Counted from the first letter of the stretch, positions 34,489 through 47,775 are shown. The stretch is 64,000 nt of DNA from Streptococcus downei MFe28 (GCF_900459175.1 NZ_UHFA01000002.1:434001-498000); one strand, 5' to 3'. The notes: a model not told the origin generated them from the letters alone. Numbers and translations: made by a program.

Positions 34489-35787
34489 ATGATCAACCGT
34501 TACTCTCGCCCTGAGATGGCGAACATTTGGAGTGAAGAAAATAAATACCGTGCTTGGCTTGAGGTGGAAATCTTGGCTGATGAGGCATGGGCTGAGTTGG
34601 GGGAAATCCCTAAGGAAGATGTGGCTTTGATTCGCGAGAAGGCGGACTTTGACATCGATCGTATTTTGGAGATTGAGCAGGAGACTCGCCACGATGTGGT
34701 GGCCTTTACCCGGGCGGTTTCTGAGAGCCTAGGTCAGGAGCGTAAGTGGGTTCACTACGGTTTGACCTCGACCGATGTGGTCGATACGGCTTATGGCTAC
34801 CTCTACAAACAAGCCAACGACATCATCCGTCGTGACCTTGAAAACTTCACCAACATCATTGCTGAAAAGGCTAAGGAGCACAAGTTCACCATCATGATGG
34901 GCCGCACCCATGGTGTTCACGCCGAGCCAACGACCTTTGGTCTCAAGCTGGCCACTTGGTACAGCGAAATGAAGCGCAACATTGAGCGTTTCGAGCATGC
35001 GGCTGCTGGTGTTGAAGCTGGGAAAATCTCTGGTGCAGTTGGTAACTTTGCCAACATCCCACCATTCGTTGAAAAATACGTCTGCGACAAATTGGGTATC
35101 CGTGCTCAAGAAATTTCAACACAAGTCCTTCCTCGTGACCTTCACGCTGAGTACTTTGCAGTTCTTGCTAGCATCGCAACTTCAATTGAACGCATGGCTA
35201 CCGAAATCCGTGGCCTGCAAAAGTCCGAACAACGTGAAGTCGAAGAATTCTTCGCCAAGGGTCAAAAGGGCAGCTCGGCTATGCCCCATAAACGCAACCC
35301 TATCGGTTCGGAAAACATGACCGGCCTGGCTCGGGTTATCCGTGGTCACATGATTACGGCCTACGAGGATGTTTCTCTCTGGCACGAGCGTGACATTTCC
35401 CACTCCTCGGCAGAGCGGATTATAGCACCCGACACCACTGTCCTGATTGACTACATGCTCAATCGCTTTGGTAATATCGTCAAAAATCTGACCGTCTTCC
35501 CAGAAAATATGCTTCGCAATATGGGCTCAACCTTCGGCCTTATCTTTAGCCAGAGGGTTATGCTCAAGCTGATTGAAAAAGGCATGACCAGAGAAGAAGC
35601 CTACGATTTGGTTCAACCCAAGACCGCTTATTCTTGGGACAATCAAGTTGACTTCAAACCCCTTCTGGAAGCCGATGAGCAAGTCACCTCACGCCTGACT
35701 CAAGAGGAGATTGACGAGCTCTTCAACCCAGTTTATTACACCAAACGGGTAGACGACATCTTCAAACGCATCGGCCTAGAAGATTAA
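34489..35787 (+). CDS. purB: Adenylosuccinate lyase
   Basis: 432 residues; cleaves SAICAR and adenylosuccinate, so it serves both IMP and AMP synthesis. The fumarase/aspartase signature [11 protein letters not shown] is present near residue 262, along with [12 protein letters not shown] and [12 protein letters not shown]. The ribosome site is poor, so translation may depend on the upstream leader. Codon composition returns here to the GC-richer style of the other pur genes. Confidence 0.97.
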   Translation: MINRYSRPEMANIWSEENKYRAWLEVEILADEAWAELGEIPKEDVALIREKADFDIDRILEIEQETRHDVVAFTRAVSESLGQERKWVHYGLTSTDVVDTAYGYLYKQANDIIRRDLENFTNIIAEKAKEHKFTIMMGRTHGVHAEPTTFGLKLATWYSEMKRNIERFEHAAAGVEAGKISGAVGNFANIPPFVEKYVCDKLGIRAQEISTQVLPRDLHAEYFAVLASIATSIERMATEIRGLQKSEQREVEEFFAKGQKGSSAMPHKRNPIGSENMTGLARVIRGHMITAYEDVSLWHERDISHSSAERIIAPDTTVLIDYMLNRFGNIVKNLTVFPENMLRNMGSTFGLIFSQRVMLKLIEKGMTREEAYDLVQPKTAYSWDNQVDFKPLLEADEQVTSRLTQEEIDELFNPVYYTKRVDDIFKRIGLED

Positions 35788-35868
35788 GAAGTATTGAAAC
35801 TATCGGGCCTGCTTTTCTAGGTTTGCAGGTATTAAAAAACTCTTCGAATTTGGAGCTTCCTAAATATA

Positions 35869-35906
35869 GAAAAGAGGGACTGGGCTTCCAATCTCTCTTT
35901 TCTTAT
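35869..35906 (+). terminator. Bidirectional terminator after purB
   Basis: GAAAAGAGGGA (35869-35879) pairs with TCTCTCTTTTC (35892-35902) around a 12-nt loop, with flanking T-rich sequence. It ends purB. Confidence 0.8.
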
Positions 35907-36007
35907 ACTCTTCGAACATCAAAATTTACCGTCGTTAACTCACCTTGCCGTACTCCAGTACTGTCTTCGGTTCCTTGCCTCGGCTAATTTCGATTTTCAT
36001 TGAGTAT
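35905..36007. repeat. MITE-like streptococcal intergenic repeat
   Basis: About 103 bp bounded by inverted ends (ATACTC...AAAAT and ATTTTCATTGAGTAT). The interior (CCTTGCCGTACTCCAGTACTG) resembles the small repeat with the same ends that is scattered through pneumococcal and related genomes. It has no coding capacity. A chromosome-wide count would test the call. Confidence 0.55.
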
Positions 36008-36026
36008 TAGTTATGAGGACCTTGAA

Positions 36027-37400
36027 TTATTTCTTAGGCGTGTAAATCAGATGTTCATTGGTGAAGGTATCAAAGCCCAGTTGGCTCAATTCCCGACCGT
36101 AACCAGAATTCTTGATACCACCGAATGGCAATTCAGGCAGGGATGCCCAGCCATCATTGATGAAGGACATACCGGTTTCGACCTTGGCAGCGACCCTTTC
36201 AGCGTGTTCAGGATTGCTGGAAAAGACCGTGCCACCCAGGCCGTAGCTAGAATCATTGGCCAGAGCGATGGCTTCTTCCTCGTTAGCCACCTTATAGACC
36301 GAAGCCACAGGACCGAAGATTTCTTGGTTGTAGATTGGATTGTCCTTGCTGATGTCAGTCAAGATGGTTGGCATAACGAAGTAGCCAGGATGGTCAATAG
36401 CTTCATTACCGAAGGCTACATTTGCGCCGTTATCGACAGCCAGCTTGATTTGCCTCAGAACATCTTCCTTGGCAGAAGCAGATGATAGGGGAGCCAAGGT
36501 TGTGTCGGCCACCATTGGGTCGCCCCACTTAGCAGTTTTGAAGGCTTCCACTAACATGTCCAAGAATTTGTCATAATCTTTTTCCAAGACAATGAAGCGC
36601 TTGGATGAGGTGCAGACCTGACCGGCGTTGTAGAGGCGGACGTCTGGGAGCAGAGCCTTAAGTTGGTTCCAATCGGCATCATCTAGGATGATAAAGGCAT
36701 CGTTACCGCCCAATTCCATGGAGGATTTCTTCAAATTCTTACCAGCTTCGGCAGCAATAGAAGCCCCGCCACGTTCAGAACCTGTCAAGCAAACTCCGGT
36801 TATCCGAGGATCGGCAATAATATCAGAAACTTGGGAGTAAGTCGCAAAGATATTCTTGAAAGCTCCCTTAGGTGCGCCAGCTTCATTAACCAAATCTTCA
36901 AAGGCTTGACCAGAGCCAGGGCAGATAGAAGCGTGCTTGAGCACCATGGTGTTTCCAACCATAAAGTTAGGAGCAAAGACCCGCATAACCTGATAAAATG
37001 GGAAATTCCAAGGTTCAACAGCCAAGAGTACCCCTGTGGCTTGCTTGATATAGTAGGCATCGCCAGTATCGGTTTCCAGAGGCTGTGGTTTGAGGAATTC
37101 TTCCGCCTTGTCGGCATAGTAGTCAGCGATTGCTGCACAGAGGTCGACCTCACCTTGGGCTTCAACAAAGAGTTTACCCATGTCCTTGGTCATGACTTCT
37201 GCATATTTGTCGCGGTCTCGTCGCAAAAGATCGGCCACCTTGTGCAGGATAGCCTTGCGTTCCTGCAACTGATCATTTTCACGCCAAGCTTTATAGAGGG
37301 CGTGCCCGTCAGCCAGAGCCTTTTCGATGTCTTGATCTGTGACATTATCGTAGGATTTCAGGACTTGCCCGCTGTAGGGATAAGTAGTTTTATAAGCCAT
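36027..37400 (-). CDS. NAD(P)-dependent aldehyde dehydrogenase, succinate-semialdehyde type
   Basis: 457 residues of the aldehyde dehydrogenase superfamily. Visible elements are PWNFPFYQVMRVFAPNF, the cofactor loop LTGSERGGASIA, the general base in MELGGNDAFI, the catalytic Cys in GQVCTSSKR, and EIFGPVASVYK. The length and PFGGIKNSGYGRE ending fit succinate-semialdehyde dehydrogenases (GabD-like). ATG 37400 follows AAGGAGG; an open frame continues further upstream into the rrn spacer but is not coding. Substrate preference cannot be read from sequence alone. Confidence 0.88.
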   Translation of the reverse strand: MAYKTTYPYSGQVLKSYDNVTDQDIEKALADGHALYKAWRENDQLQERKAILHKVADLLRRDRDKYAEVMTKDMGKLFVEAQGEVDLCAAIADYYADKAEEFLKPQPLETDTGDAYYIKQATGVLLAVEPWNFPFYQVMRVFAPNFMVGNTMVLKHASICPGSGQAFEDLVNEAGAPKGAFKNIFATYSQVSDIIADPRITGVCLTGSERGGASIAAEAGKNLKKSSMELGGNDAFIILDDADWNQLKALLPDVRLYNAGQVCTSSKRFIVLEKDYDKFLDMLVEAFKTAKWGDPMVADTTLAPLSSASAKEDVLRQIKLAVDNGANVAFGNEAIDHPGYFVMPTILTDISKDNPIYNQEIFGPVASVYKVANEEEAIALANDSSYGLGGTVFSSNPEHAERVAAKVETGMSFINDGWASLPELPFGGIKNSGYGRELSQLGFDTFTNEHLIYTPKK

Positions 37401-37566
37401 AGTAGTATCCTCCTTTTCATACAAGACTATTATAACACCCAAGAAACCGTTTTCAAGAATTTGTTGTAGAATTCCCGCCAAGAGGTCCTTGTTGGTCGAG
37501 CAGCTGGTAAGATTCAATGACAGCTTGTAAATCTTCTTGAAAATAAAAATTTTTAAGACAAACCTA

Positions 37567-37595
37567 TTGACAAGGGTGAAGGTGTTTGCTAGAAT
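37567..37595 (+). promoter_or_regulatory. rRNA operon promoter
   Basis: TTGACA (37567-37572), 17-nt spacer, TAGAAT (37590-37595). It is a strong match about 135 nt before 16S, followed by the TTTGAGAACTGA region typical of an rrn antitermination leader. The 329-nt gap before 16S holds nothing else apart from the minus-strand gene's leader. Confidence 0.8.
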
Positions 37596-37727
37596 AAAGA
37601 AGCTGTCCTCGAGAGGGGACGAAAGACCTTTGAGAACTGAATAGCGAAGCAACCAAGACGTGCGGGTTAAGGAATTAACCTGTCAAGAAAAGCCATAAAT
37701 CTGTCAGAGACGGATTGAGTAAAGATT

Positions 37728-39288
<1,561 letters not shown>

Positions 39289-39486
39289 ATAAACTAAGTA
39301 ACAGAGGGCGCTAAAAAGCGACTTGATTTTAGGGACTGACCAAGAAATCCTGATTTCTTAGGGCAGTCATCTAAATCACAAGCTTTTAGCCCGAGTACAA
39401 TTTAGCCAAAGTGGTTAATAGAAGTACCTGAAGCTTAGTACCGGAAGCACGTTTTGGGGACGCTATTTAGTTTTCAGAGGTTTTGT

Positions 39487-39559
39487 GGGGCCTTAGCTCA
39501 GCTGGGAGAGCGCCTGCTTTGCACGCAGGAGGTCAGCGGTTCGATCCCGCTAGGCTCCA
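39487..39559 (+). tRNA. tRNA-Ala (TGC)
   Basis: Complete cloverleaf of 73 nt in the 16S-23S spacer. Acceptor GGGGCCT pairs with AGGCTCC with one wobble, anticodon TGC in TTTGCAC, T-arm GGTTCGATCCC. Confidence 0.97.
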
Positions 39560-39754
39560 TTAGGATACGGAGGACGATTCGCTTTTTTCCTAAGACGTTA
39601 GTCCGGAGTTCAACTATTCTCAAAGAGCAGTGCCCCCTTATCCTAAGAAGCAACGAAGTTGCCAATTGTTCATTGAAAATTGAATATCTATCAAATAGTA
39701 ACAAGAAAATAAACCGAAACGCTGTTATATTTTAAAGAGACCAAAGAGAAATAA

Positions 39755-42656
<2,902 letters not shown>

Positions 42657-42811
42657 ATAAGTTACGAGAGGCACCAAATAAGAAAGCAACAGAAAATTAG
42701 GAAGGTGCCGACGTACAATTCATAAGTAAGGTTTCAAAAGTCATTGACAGGTTTTGGTGAGACTTGGTACAATAGATAGGTATTCAATTTTGAGTGAGTA
42801 CACTCAAGGAG

Positions 42812-42928
42812 TTAAGTGACGCTAGCCTAGGAGATACACCTGTAACCATGCCGAACACAGCAGTTAAGCCCTAGAACGCCTGAAGTAGTTGGGGGTTGCC
42901 CCCTGCTAGATATGGAAGTCGCTTAGCA
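42812..42928 (+). rRNA. 5S ribosomal RNA
   Basis: About 117 nt. It begins TTAAGTGACGC, contains CATGCCGAACACAGCAGTTAAG, and ends GAAGTCGCTTAGCA, whose end pairs with the start. Confidence 0.95.
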
Positions 42929-42932
42929 CATA

Positions 42933-43023
42933 GGGAGTTTAGCTCAGCTAAGGGGAACGTAAGTTCGCCTTTGTCGAAGCTGGTGAAGCCAGTGCACGAC
43001 AGGGACCCAGTGAGCAAACTCCG
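42933..43023 (+). ncRNA. tRNA-like folded element between 5S and tRNA-Val
   Basis: The first 17 nt (GGGAGTTTAGCTCAGCT) are identical to the 5' end of the tRNA-Val that follows, but the sequence then diverges. The end TGAGCAAACTCC pairs with GGAGTTTAGCTCA apart from one bulge. Inside are GAAC-GTA-GTTC and a nested TGTCG...CTGG-TGAA-CCAG...CGACA arm. It has no anticodon arm or T-arm consensus, so it is not a normal tRNA. It could be a partial duplication that evolved a fold, or a structured processing or small RNA. Confidence 0.45.
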
Positions 43024-43029
43024 AGTTAT

Positions 43030-43102
43030 GGGAGTTTAGCTCAGCTGGGAGAGCATCTGCCTTACAAGCAGAGGGTCAGCGGTTCGAACCCGTTAACTCC
43101 CA
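43030..43102 (+). tRNA. tRNA-Val (TAC)
   Basis: 73 nt, acceptor GGGAGTT/AACTCCC, anticodon TAC in CTTACAA, T-arm GGTTCGAACCC. First of twelve tRNAs after 5S. Confidence 0.97.
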
Positions 43103-43107
43103 TTTTA

Positions 43108-43178
43108 GCGGGTGTAGTTTAGTGGTAAAACTACAGCCTTCCAAGCTGTTGTCGCGAGTTCGATTCTCGTCACCCGCT
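43108..43178 (+). tRNA. tRNA-Gly (TCC)
   Basis: 71 nt, acceptor GCGGGTG/CACCCGC, anticodon TCC in CTTCCAA, T-arm AGTTCGATTCT. Confidence 0.97.
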
Positions 43179-43211
43179 TTATAATGAAGATTATAAACCA
43201 AACAAGAGTTT

Positions 43212-43285
<74 letters not shown>

Positions 43286-43295
43286 TTAACAACAA

Positions 43296-43367
43296 GGTCC
43301 GTTGGTCAAGGGGTTAAGACACCGCCTTTTCACGGCGGTAACACGGGTTCGAATCCCGTACGGACTA
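43296..43367 (+). tRNA. tRNA-Glu (TTC)
   Basis: 72 nt, acceptor GGTCCGT/ACGGACT, anticodon TTC in TTTTCAC, T-arm GGTTCGAATCC. Confidence 0.97.
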
Positions 43368-43372
43368 TTGTT

Positions 43373-43462
43373 GGAGGATTACCCAAGTCCGGCTGAAGGG
43401 AACGGTCTTGAAAACCGTCAGGTGTGTAAAAGCACGCGTGGGTTCGAATCCCACATCCTCCT
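43373..43462 (+). tRNA. tRNA-Ser (TGA)
   Basis: 90 nt with a long variable arm, acceptor GGAGGAT/ATCCTCC, anticodon TGA in CTTGAAA, T-arm GGTTCGAATCC. The discriminator base appears to be T. Confidence 0.95.
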
Positions 43463-43472
43463 TTAAGACTAA

Positions 43473-43546
<74 letters not shown>

Positions 43547-43565
43547 TACCTATAAAGAGGTTCTT

Positions 43566-43638
43566 GGCTCGGTAGCTCAGTTGGTAGAGCAATGGATTGA
43601 AGCTCCATGTGTCGGCGGTTCGATTCCGTCTCGCGCCA
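43566..43638 (+). tRNA. tRNA-Phe (GAA)
   Basis: 73 nt, anticodon GAA in TTGAAGC, T-arm GGTTCGATTCC. The acceptor has an apparent T4-C69 mismatch (GGCTCGG against TCGCGCC). Confidence 0.95.
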
Positions 43639-43655
43639 TAATTTAATATTTTTTT

Positions 43656-43736
43656 GGAAGGGTAGCGAAGAGGCTAAACGCGGCGGACTGTAAATCCGCT
43701 CCTTCGGGTTCGGGGGTTCGAATCCCTCCCCTTCCA
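43656..43736 (+). tRNA. tRNA-Tyr (GTA)
   Basis: 81 nt with a long variable arm, acceptor GGAAGGG/CCCTTCC, anticodon GTA in CTGTAAA, T-arm GGTTCGAATCC. Confidence 0.96.
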
Positions 43737-43741
43737 TAGTT

Positions 43742-43812
43742 ACGGGCATAGTTTAAAGGTAGAACTAAGGTCTCCAAAACCTTCAGTGTGGGTTCAATTC
43801 CTACTGCCCGTG
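43742..43812 (+). tRNA. tRNA-Trp (CCA)
   Basis: 71 nt, acceptor ACGGGCA/TGCCCGT, discriminator G, anticodon CCA in CTCCAAA, T-arm GGTTCAATTCC. Confidence 0.96.
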
Positions 43813-43817
43813 TTAAT

Positions 43818-43891
43818 GGCGAATGTGGTGAAGTGGTTAACACACCAGATTGTGGCTCTGGCATGCGTGGGTTCGATCCCCATCATTCGCC
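43818..43891 (+). tRNA. tRNA-His (GTG)
   Basis: 74 nt including the G at position -1, which faces discriminator C as in histidine tRNAs. Acceptor GCGAATG/CATTCGC, anticodon GTG in TTGTGGC. Confidence 0.96.
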
Positions 43892-43896
43892 TATTT

Positions 43897-43968
43897 TGGG
43901 GTATAGCCAAGCGGTAAGGCAAGGGACTTTGACTCCCTCATGCGTTGGTTCGAATCCAGCTACCCCAG
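43897..43968 (+). tRNA. tRNA-Gln (TTG)
   Basis: 72 nt, acceptor TGGGGTA/TACCCCA, discriminator G, anticodon TTG in CTTTGAC, T-arm GGTTCGAATCC. Confidence 0.96.
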
Positions 43969-43981
43969 TTTTAATATACTA

Positions 43982-44065
43982 GCCGGCGTGGCGGAATTGG
44001 CAGACGCGCTGGACTCAAAATCCAGTGTCCTCACGGACGTGCCGGTTCGACCCCGGCCGCCGGTA
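43982..44065 (+). tRNA. tRNA-Leu (CAA)
   Basis: 84 nt with a long variable arm, acceptor GCCGGCG/CGCCGGT, anticodon CAA in CTCAAAA, T-arm GGTTCGACCCC. Last tRNA of the cluster. Confidence 0.96.
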
Positions 44066-44087
44066 TATTTATAGCAATTTAAATCAG

Positions 44088-44113
44088 GAGAATCGAGTTG
44101 GTTCTCTTTTTTT
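44088..44113 (+). terminator. rrn/tRNA operon terminator 1
   Basis: GAGAA and TTCTC arms around a loop, followed by seven T. It lies 23 nt after tRNA-Leu. Confidence 0.75.
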
Positions 44114-44170
44114 GTCTTATAATTTAAGTCAATCTTGGCTTGAATCAGTCCTAGTGCACTATTTATAAAT

Positions 44171-44200
44171 AAGAGAGTGAGAACAGTTCGCTCTCTTTTT
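44171..44200 (+). terminator. rrn/tRNA operon terminator 2
   Basis: AGAGAG pairs with CTCTCT and is followed by a T run. It is a second hairpin about 80 nt after the first. Confidence 0.7.
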
Positions 44201-44314
44201 GCTTTGTATTGGTTGAAACAATGAAGTTTTATTAGGAGTTAAGCCAGCGACTGAAATTTATGGAAGATAATTGCATAATTTCTTATTTTTTGGAGATTCT
44301 CACCTGAAAAATGA

Positions 44315-44473
44315 GTTTTACTTGGTATTGTTGCCGTCGTGGTTTTCTATGTGACAACCTTAATCCAATTAGAACGCAAGATTATGACTTCGGTTCATAA
44401 TTACCGGAGAGCATGGGATAAGCGACTAAAGTTGAGGACCTTGCTAAGTCCATTCGCTATTGGGATTGACTAG
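44315..44473 (+). pseudogene. Short membrane-protein-like remnant
   Basis: A 52-codon open stretch without a start codon or ribosome site. It begins right after a stop and reads as one hydrophobic segment followed by basic residues (LERKIMTSVHNYRRAWDKRL). It may be the leftover of a decayed gene. Nothing else is visible in the 702-nt gap 44066-44767 apart from the two terminators and the comX promoter. Confidence 0.2.
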
Positions 44474-44691
44474 TTCCCGGGCTCTTACAAGGCTAGAAGA
44501 TTTCATATTTTGGATCTTATTAAGTATGAGTTTTGGAATGAACTATCAATAGCAGGTTAAGTTTTCCAGAAATTTTTTTAAGATTTTGTTCTTTTTTCAG
44601 TTCTTTTTCGAATAAGTAGGTATAAGGTGATTGTGGGAGGTTGCCTTAAATTTGTAAGAGGCTAATTTGTTTGCGTCTCCAGCCTCACTCA

Positions 44692-44738
44692 TAGTGACAT
44701 TTATGTCACTACAAATTATTTCGGAGTCCTATTATAAT
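44692..44738 (+). promoter_or_regulatory. comX promoter with perfect ComR palindrome
   Basis: TAGTGACATTTATGTCACTA (44692-44711) is a perfect 20-bp palindrome containing GACAT-N2-ATGTC. From the core box to -10 TATAAT (44733-44738) there are exactly 25 nt, as at comS. There is no good -35, as expected for an activator-dependent promoter. Confidence 0.88.
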
Positions 44739-44767
44739 TTAGGAAACAAAAGAAAAGGAGACATTGA

Positions 44768-45394
44768 ATGGACGAAGAAAGACTAAAAGAGATTTTCAAT
44801 AAGCATTCGGCCCTACCTCCCGAAGAGGAAGAAGAGTTTGATGATGGTATGGCCAAGGAGGTTGTCACTGCAGGTTTGTTATTCTGTTTAAAGGAGGTAT
44901 TGAGCATGGATGATTTTACATTTATGAGCGCGTTTAGTCGGGTCGAAAAGACGGTTACCAAATTGGCCAGAGATTATTACATCAAGCTATGGGCTTATGA
45001 TGATTGGAGACAGGAAGCTCAGATTATCCTCTATCAACTCCTAGAACGTTTTCCAGACTTGGCTGGCGACGAAGAAAAATTGCGGGCTTATTTTAAAACT
45101 AAGTTTAGAAGTTATGTGATGGATAATATCCGTAAGCAGGAGAGTCAAAAGCGAGCCTTTGATAGAATGATTTATGAAGAGATTTCTGAGCTTGGTCATA
45201 TGATTCCTAGCCAGCAGATGGATACTGCCGACTATTGTGCTTTAAAAGAGAAGCTGAAGGAGTTGAAGGAAAAGTTAGCGCCTGAAGATTATGCCAAAAT
45301 TTTATTGTTGATGAAAGGAGGTGCCTTTAAAGGGAAGCGGGCCTTTATTAAGGATATTAAAGTCGAGTTCGAGGACTTCGACGATGACCACTGA
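44768..45394 (+). CDS. comX: ComX/SigX competence sigma factor, with N-terminal extension
   Basis: 208 residues. From about residue 55 on, the product matches ComX, the alternative sigma factor for late competence genes: LARDYYIKLWAYDDWRQEAQ, AYFKTKFRSYVMDNIRKQES and KRAFDRMIYEEI. ATG 44768 has AAAAGGAG at ideal spacing, shortly after the ComR-controlled start site. An internal ATG 44906 with AAAGGAGG would give a 162-residue protein of the usual ComX length. The extra first 46 residues (with PPEEEEEFDD) are not typical of ComX. Both starts look usable. The place next to an rrn operon is also seen for comX in other streptococci. Confidence 0.85.
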   Translation: MDEERLKEIFNKHSALPPEEEEEFDDGMAKEVVTAGLLFCLKEVLSMDDFTFMSAFSRVEKTVTKLARDYYIKLWAYDDWRQEAQIILYQLLERFPDLAGDEEKLRAYFKTKFRSYVMDNIRKQESQKRAFDRMIYEEISELGHMIPSQQMDTADYCALKEKLKELKEKLAPEDYAKILLLMKGGAFKGKRAFIKDIKVEFEDFDDDH

Positions 45395-45488
45395 AGCTAA
45401 CCTTTCAAATTATCTAGGTACTTTTCTAATTGAAGTTCACTTTGGGAATTAACAGACTCATTTTTCCCAGAAAGTAAAGGAAAACTAC

Positions 45489-45517
45489 TTGACTTAGCCT
45501 TTTGTAATTGGTATGAT
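45489..45517 (+). promoter_or_regulatory. rplM promoter
   Basis: TTGACT (45489-45494), 17-nt spacer, TATGAT (45512-45517). A leader of about 100 nt precedes rplM. Confidence 0.75.
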
Positions 45518-45523
45518 AATAGC

Positions 45524-45624
45524 TGGTATTGTTTACCCCATTTCAGAAGCCCCGGAAAGCTTTAGAAATAACCCGTGGACCGGAACATCCACACTGTAAA
45601 CAAAAACGACTTATAGGAGAAATC
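45524..45624 (+). promoter_or_regulatory. rplM leader, possible L13 autoregulatory RNA
   Basis: The untranslated leader contains GTGGA-CCGGAACA-TCCAC (about 45574-45591) and a GC-rich segment. Ribosomal-protein leaders that bind L13 are known in Firmicutes; this one fits by position, but I cannot confirm the consensus. Confidence 0.4.
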
Positions 45625-46071
45625 ATGAATAAAACAACATACATGGCTAAGCCAGGCCAAGTTGAACGCAAATGGTACGTTGTTGATGCAACCGATGTCC
45701 CACTTGGACGTCTTTCTGCAGTAGTAGCAAGCGTACTTCGTGGTAAAAACAAACCAACCTTTACACCCCACACTGATACAGGTGATTTTGTCATTGTTAT
45801 CAATGCTGAAAAGGTTAAATTGACTGGTAAAAAGGCGAGTGATAAGATTTATTACACTCACTCAATGTATCCAGGTGGTTTGAAGCAAATTTCTGCTGGA
45901 GAATTGCGTTCTAAGAATGCCGTTCGCTTGATTGAAAAATCAGTTAAGGGTATGCTTCCCCACAATACTCTTGGACGTGCACAAGGTATGAAGTTGAAAG
46001 TTTTCGTAGGTAGCGAACACACTCATGCTGCACAACAACCAGAAGTTCTTGATATTTCAGGACTTATCTAA
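45625..46071 (+). CDS. rplM: 50S ribosomal protein L13
   Basis: 148 residues. Family sequence [20 protein letters not shown] and the C-terminal [19 protein letters not shown] are clear. ATG 45625 follows TATAGGAG. The longer open frame upstream runs through the leader and is not coding. It forms an operon with rpsI 19 nt downstream. Confidence 0.97.
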   Translation: MNKTTYMAKPGQVERKWYVVDATDVPLGRLSAVVASVLRGKNKPTFTPHTDTGDFVIVINAEKVKLTGKKASDKIYYTHSMYPGGLKQISAGELRSKNAVRLIEKSVKGMLPHNTLGRAQGMKLKVFVGSEHTHAAQQPEVLDISGLI

Positions 46072-46090
46072 GAGGAAAGGAGCATAAATA

Positions 46091-46483
46091 ATGGCACAAG
46101 CACAATATGCAGGTACTGGCCGTCGTAAGAATGCTGTAGCACGCGTACGTTTGGTTCCAGGTACTGGTAAAATTACTGTAAACAACAAAGATGTAGAAGA
46201 ATACATCCCACACGCAGACCTTCGTCTCGTCATTAACCAACCATTCGCAGTGACTTCAACTGTTGGTTCTTACGACGTTTTCGTAAACGTTAACGGTGGT
46301 GGCTACGGTGGACAATCAGGGGCAATCCGTCATGGTATCGCCCGTGCATTGCTTCAAGTTGATCCAGATTTCCGTGACTCACTTAAGCGTGCTGGTCTTC
46401 TTACTCGTGATGCTCGTATGGTTGAACGTAAGAAACCAGGTCTTAAGAAAGCTCGTAAAGCGTCACAATTCTCAAAACGTTAA
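46091..46483 (+). CDS. rpsI: 30S ribosomal protein S9
   Basis: 130 residues with [15 protein letters not shown] at the N-terminus and the universal C-terminal [12 protein letters not shown] tail that reaches the P site. GAAAGGAG precedes the start. The 254-nt gap that follows has only a weak terminator-like region ending in GGGGTGTTTTTT near 46535. Confidence 0.97.
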   Translation: MAQAQYAGTGRRKNAVARVRLVPGTGKITVNNKDVEEYIPHADLRLVINQPFAVTSTVGSYDVFVNVNGGGYGGQSGAIRHGIARALLQVDPDFRDSLKRAGLLTRDARMVERKKPGLKKARKASQFSKR

Positions 46484-46722
46484 TCAGTACGATTATATCA
46501 ACGTTTCAAGCATCTCATGGCCTTGGCTGTGGGGTGTTTTTTGGTAGTCTACTGGCAATAACTGTTTGGAATTTTGATAGCCAGATAAAGGGAGAAATAT
46601 TATGGGAGTTGGGAAATGTTGAGATTGCTTCTGGCTTTTAGCTGGTCCTTCTTTTGACAGCCTTGGTGAGCAAAATTCAGTAAAAATCTTTAGTCATTCG
46701 TCATTTTAAGCACTGGATTTTG

Positions 46723-46731
46723 TGATATAAT
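46723..46731 (+). promoter_or_regulatory. Extended -10 promoter of ruvB, leaderless layout
   Basis: TGATATAAT ends only 6 nt before the ruvB ATG. Transcription should start at or next to the A of the start codon, and no Shine-Dalgarno is present. Confidence 0.65.
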
Positions 46732-46737
46732 GACTAC

Positions 46738-47736
46738 ATGACTAGAATTTTGGATGATGAACTAATGGAAAGTGAAGAACAGGTCGAGCGAACGCTTCGG
46801 CCTCAAACTTTCAAGGAATATATAGGTCAGGATAAGGTCAAGGATCAGTTGGCGATTTTTATTGAGGCAGCCAAATTGCGGGATGAAGCTTTGGACCATG
46901 TTTTACTCTTTGGCCCTCCAGGCTTGGGGAAGACCACCATGGCTTTTGTTATCGCCAATGAGTTAGGGGTCAATCTCAAGCAAACGTCTGGCCCCGCCAT
47001 CGAGAAGGCTGGGGATTTGGTTGCCATCCTCAATGATTTAGAACCTGGTGATGTCCTCTTCATCGATGAAATCCATCGGATGCCTATGGCGGTTGAAGAA
47101 GTGCTCTACAGTGCCATGGAAGATTTCTACATTGACATCATGATCGGAGCCGGAGAAGCTAGTCGTAGTGTCCACCTAGATTTGCCTCCTTTCACCTTGA
47201 TTGGAGCGACAACTCGTGCCGGGATGCTGTCCAATCCCTTGCGGGCTCGGTTTGGTATCAATGGTCATATGGAGTACTATGAAGAAGTTGACCTGACCGA
47301 AATTGTTGAGCGGACGGCTGAAATTTTTGAGGCAGAGATTACTCATGAGGCGGCCATCCAATTGGCCAAGCGCAGTCGAGGAACGCCTCGGATTGCCAAC
47401 CGCTTACTCAAGCGGGTTCGAGATTATGCTCAAATCATTGGGGATGGTTTGATTGATAATAAAATTGCCGACAAGGCTCTGACCCTCTTGGATGTTGATC
47501 AAGAAGGTTTGGACTACATTGACCAGAAGATTCTCAGAACCATGATTGAGATGTATGGTGGCGGTCCAGTCGGTCTTGGGACTCTGTCCATCAATATTGC
47601 AGAAGAACGTGAGACGGTTGAGGATATGTATGAGCCCTACCTGATTCAAAAGGGCTTTATGATGCGGACGCGTTCGGGTCGGGTGGCAACTGCCAAGGCC
47701 TATGAACATTTGGGGCTTGAGCCTAAGATTGATTAG
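46738..47736 (+). CDS. ruvB: Holliday junction branch migration helicase RuvB
   Basis: 332 residues. AAA+ motor of the RuvABC complex with Walker [10 protein letters not shown] (about 59-67), Walker B LFIDEIHR, sensor region [12 protein letters not shown], the arginine finger in LRARFG, and a C-terminal winged helix ([11 protein letters not shown]...[13 protein letters not shown]). The start is set by the family N-terminus and by a -10 box 6 nt upstream, so the mRNA is probably leaderless. Confidence 0.96.
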   Translation: MTRILDDELMESEEQVERTLRPQTFKEYIGQDKVKDQLAIFIEAAKLRDEALDHVLLFGPPGLGKTTMAFVIANELGVNLKQTSGPAIEKAGDLVAILNDLEPGDVLFIDEIHRMPMAVEEVLYSAMEDFYIDIMIGAGEASRSVHLDLPPFTLIGATTRAGMLSNPLRARFGINGHMEYYEEVDLTEIVERTAEIFEAEITHEAAIQLAKRSRGTPRIANRLLKRVRDYAQIIGDGLIDNKIADKALTLLDVDQEGLDYIDQKILRTMIEMYGGGPVGLGTLSINIAEERETVEDMYEPYLIQKGFMMRTRSGRVATAKAYEHLGLEPKID

Positions 47737-47766
47737 GTTTGGCCCTCTCTAGATTTGTCATCTCTA

Positions 47767-47775
47767 TGATATAAT
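47767..47775 (+). promoter_or_regulatory. Extended -10 promoter of the phosphatase gene, leaderless layout
   Basis: TGATATAAT again ends 6 nt before the ATG, exactly as at ruvB, with no ribosome site between. Confidence 0.65.

Noticed and set aside
36000..36485. Plus-strand ORF over the aldehyde dehydrogenase gene
   Set aside because: It begins in the repeat element and is antisense to a gene with all catalytic motifs.
37401..37652. N-terminal extension of the aldehyde dehydrogenase to 541 residues
   Set aside because: ATG 37400 has AAGGAGG and gives the normal family length; the extension would run through the rrn promoter region.
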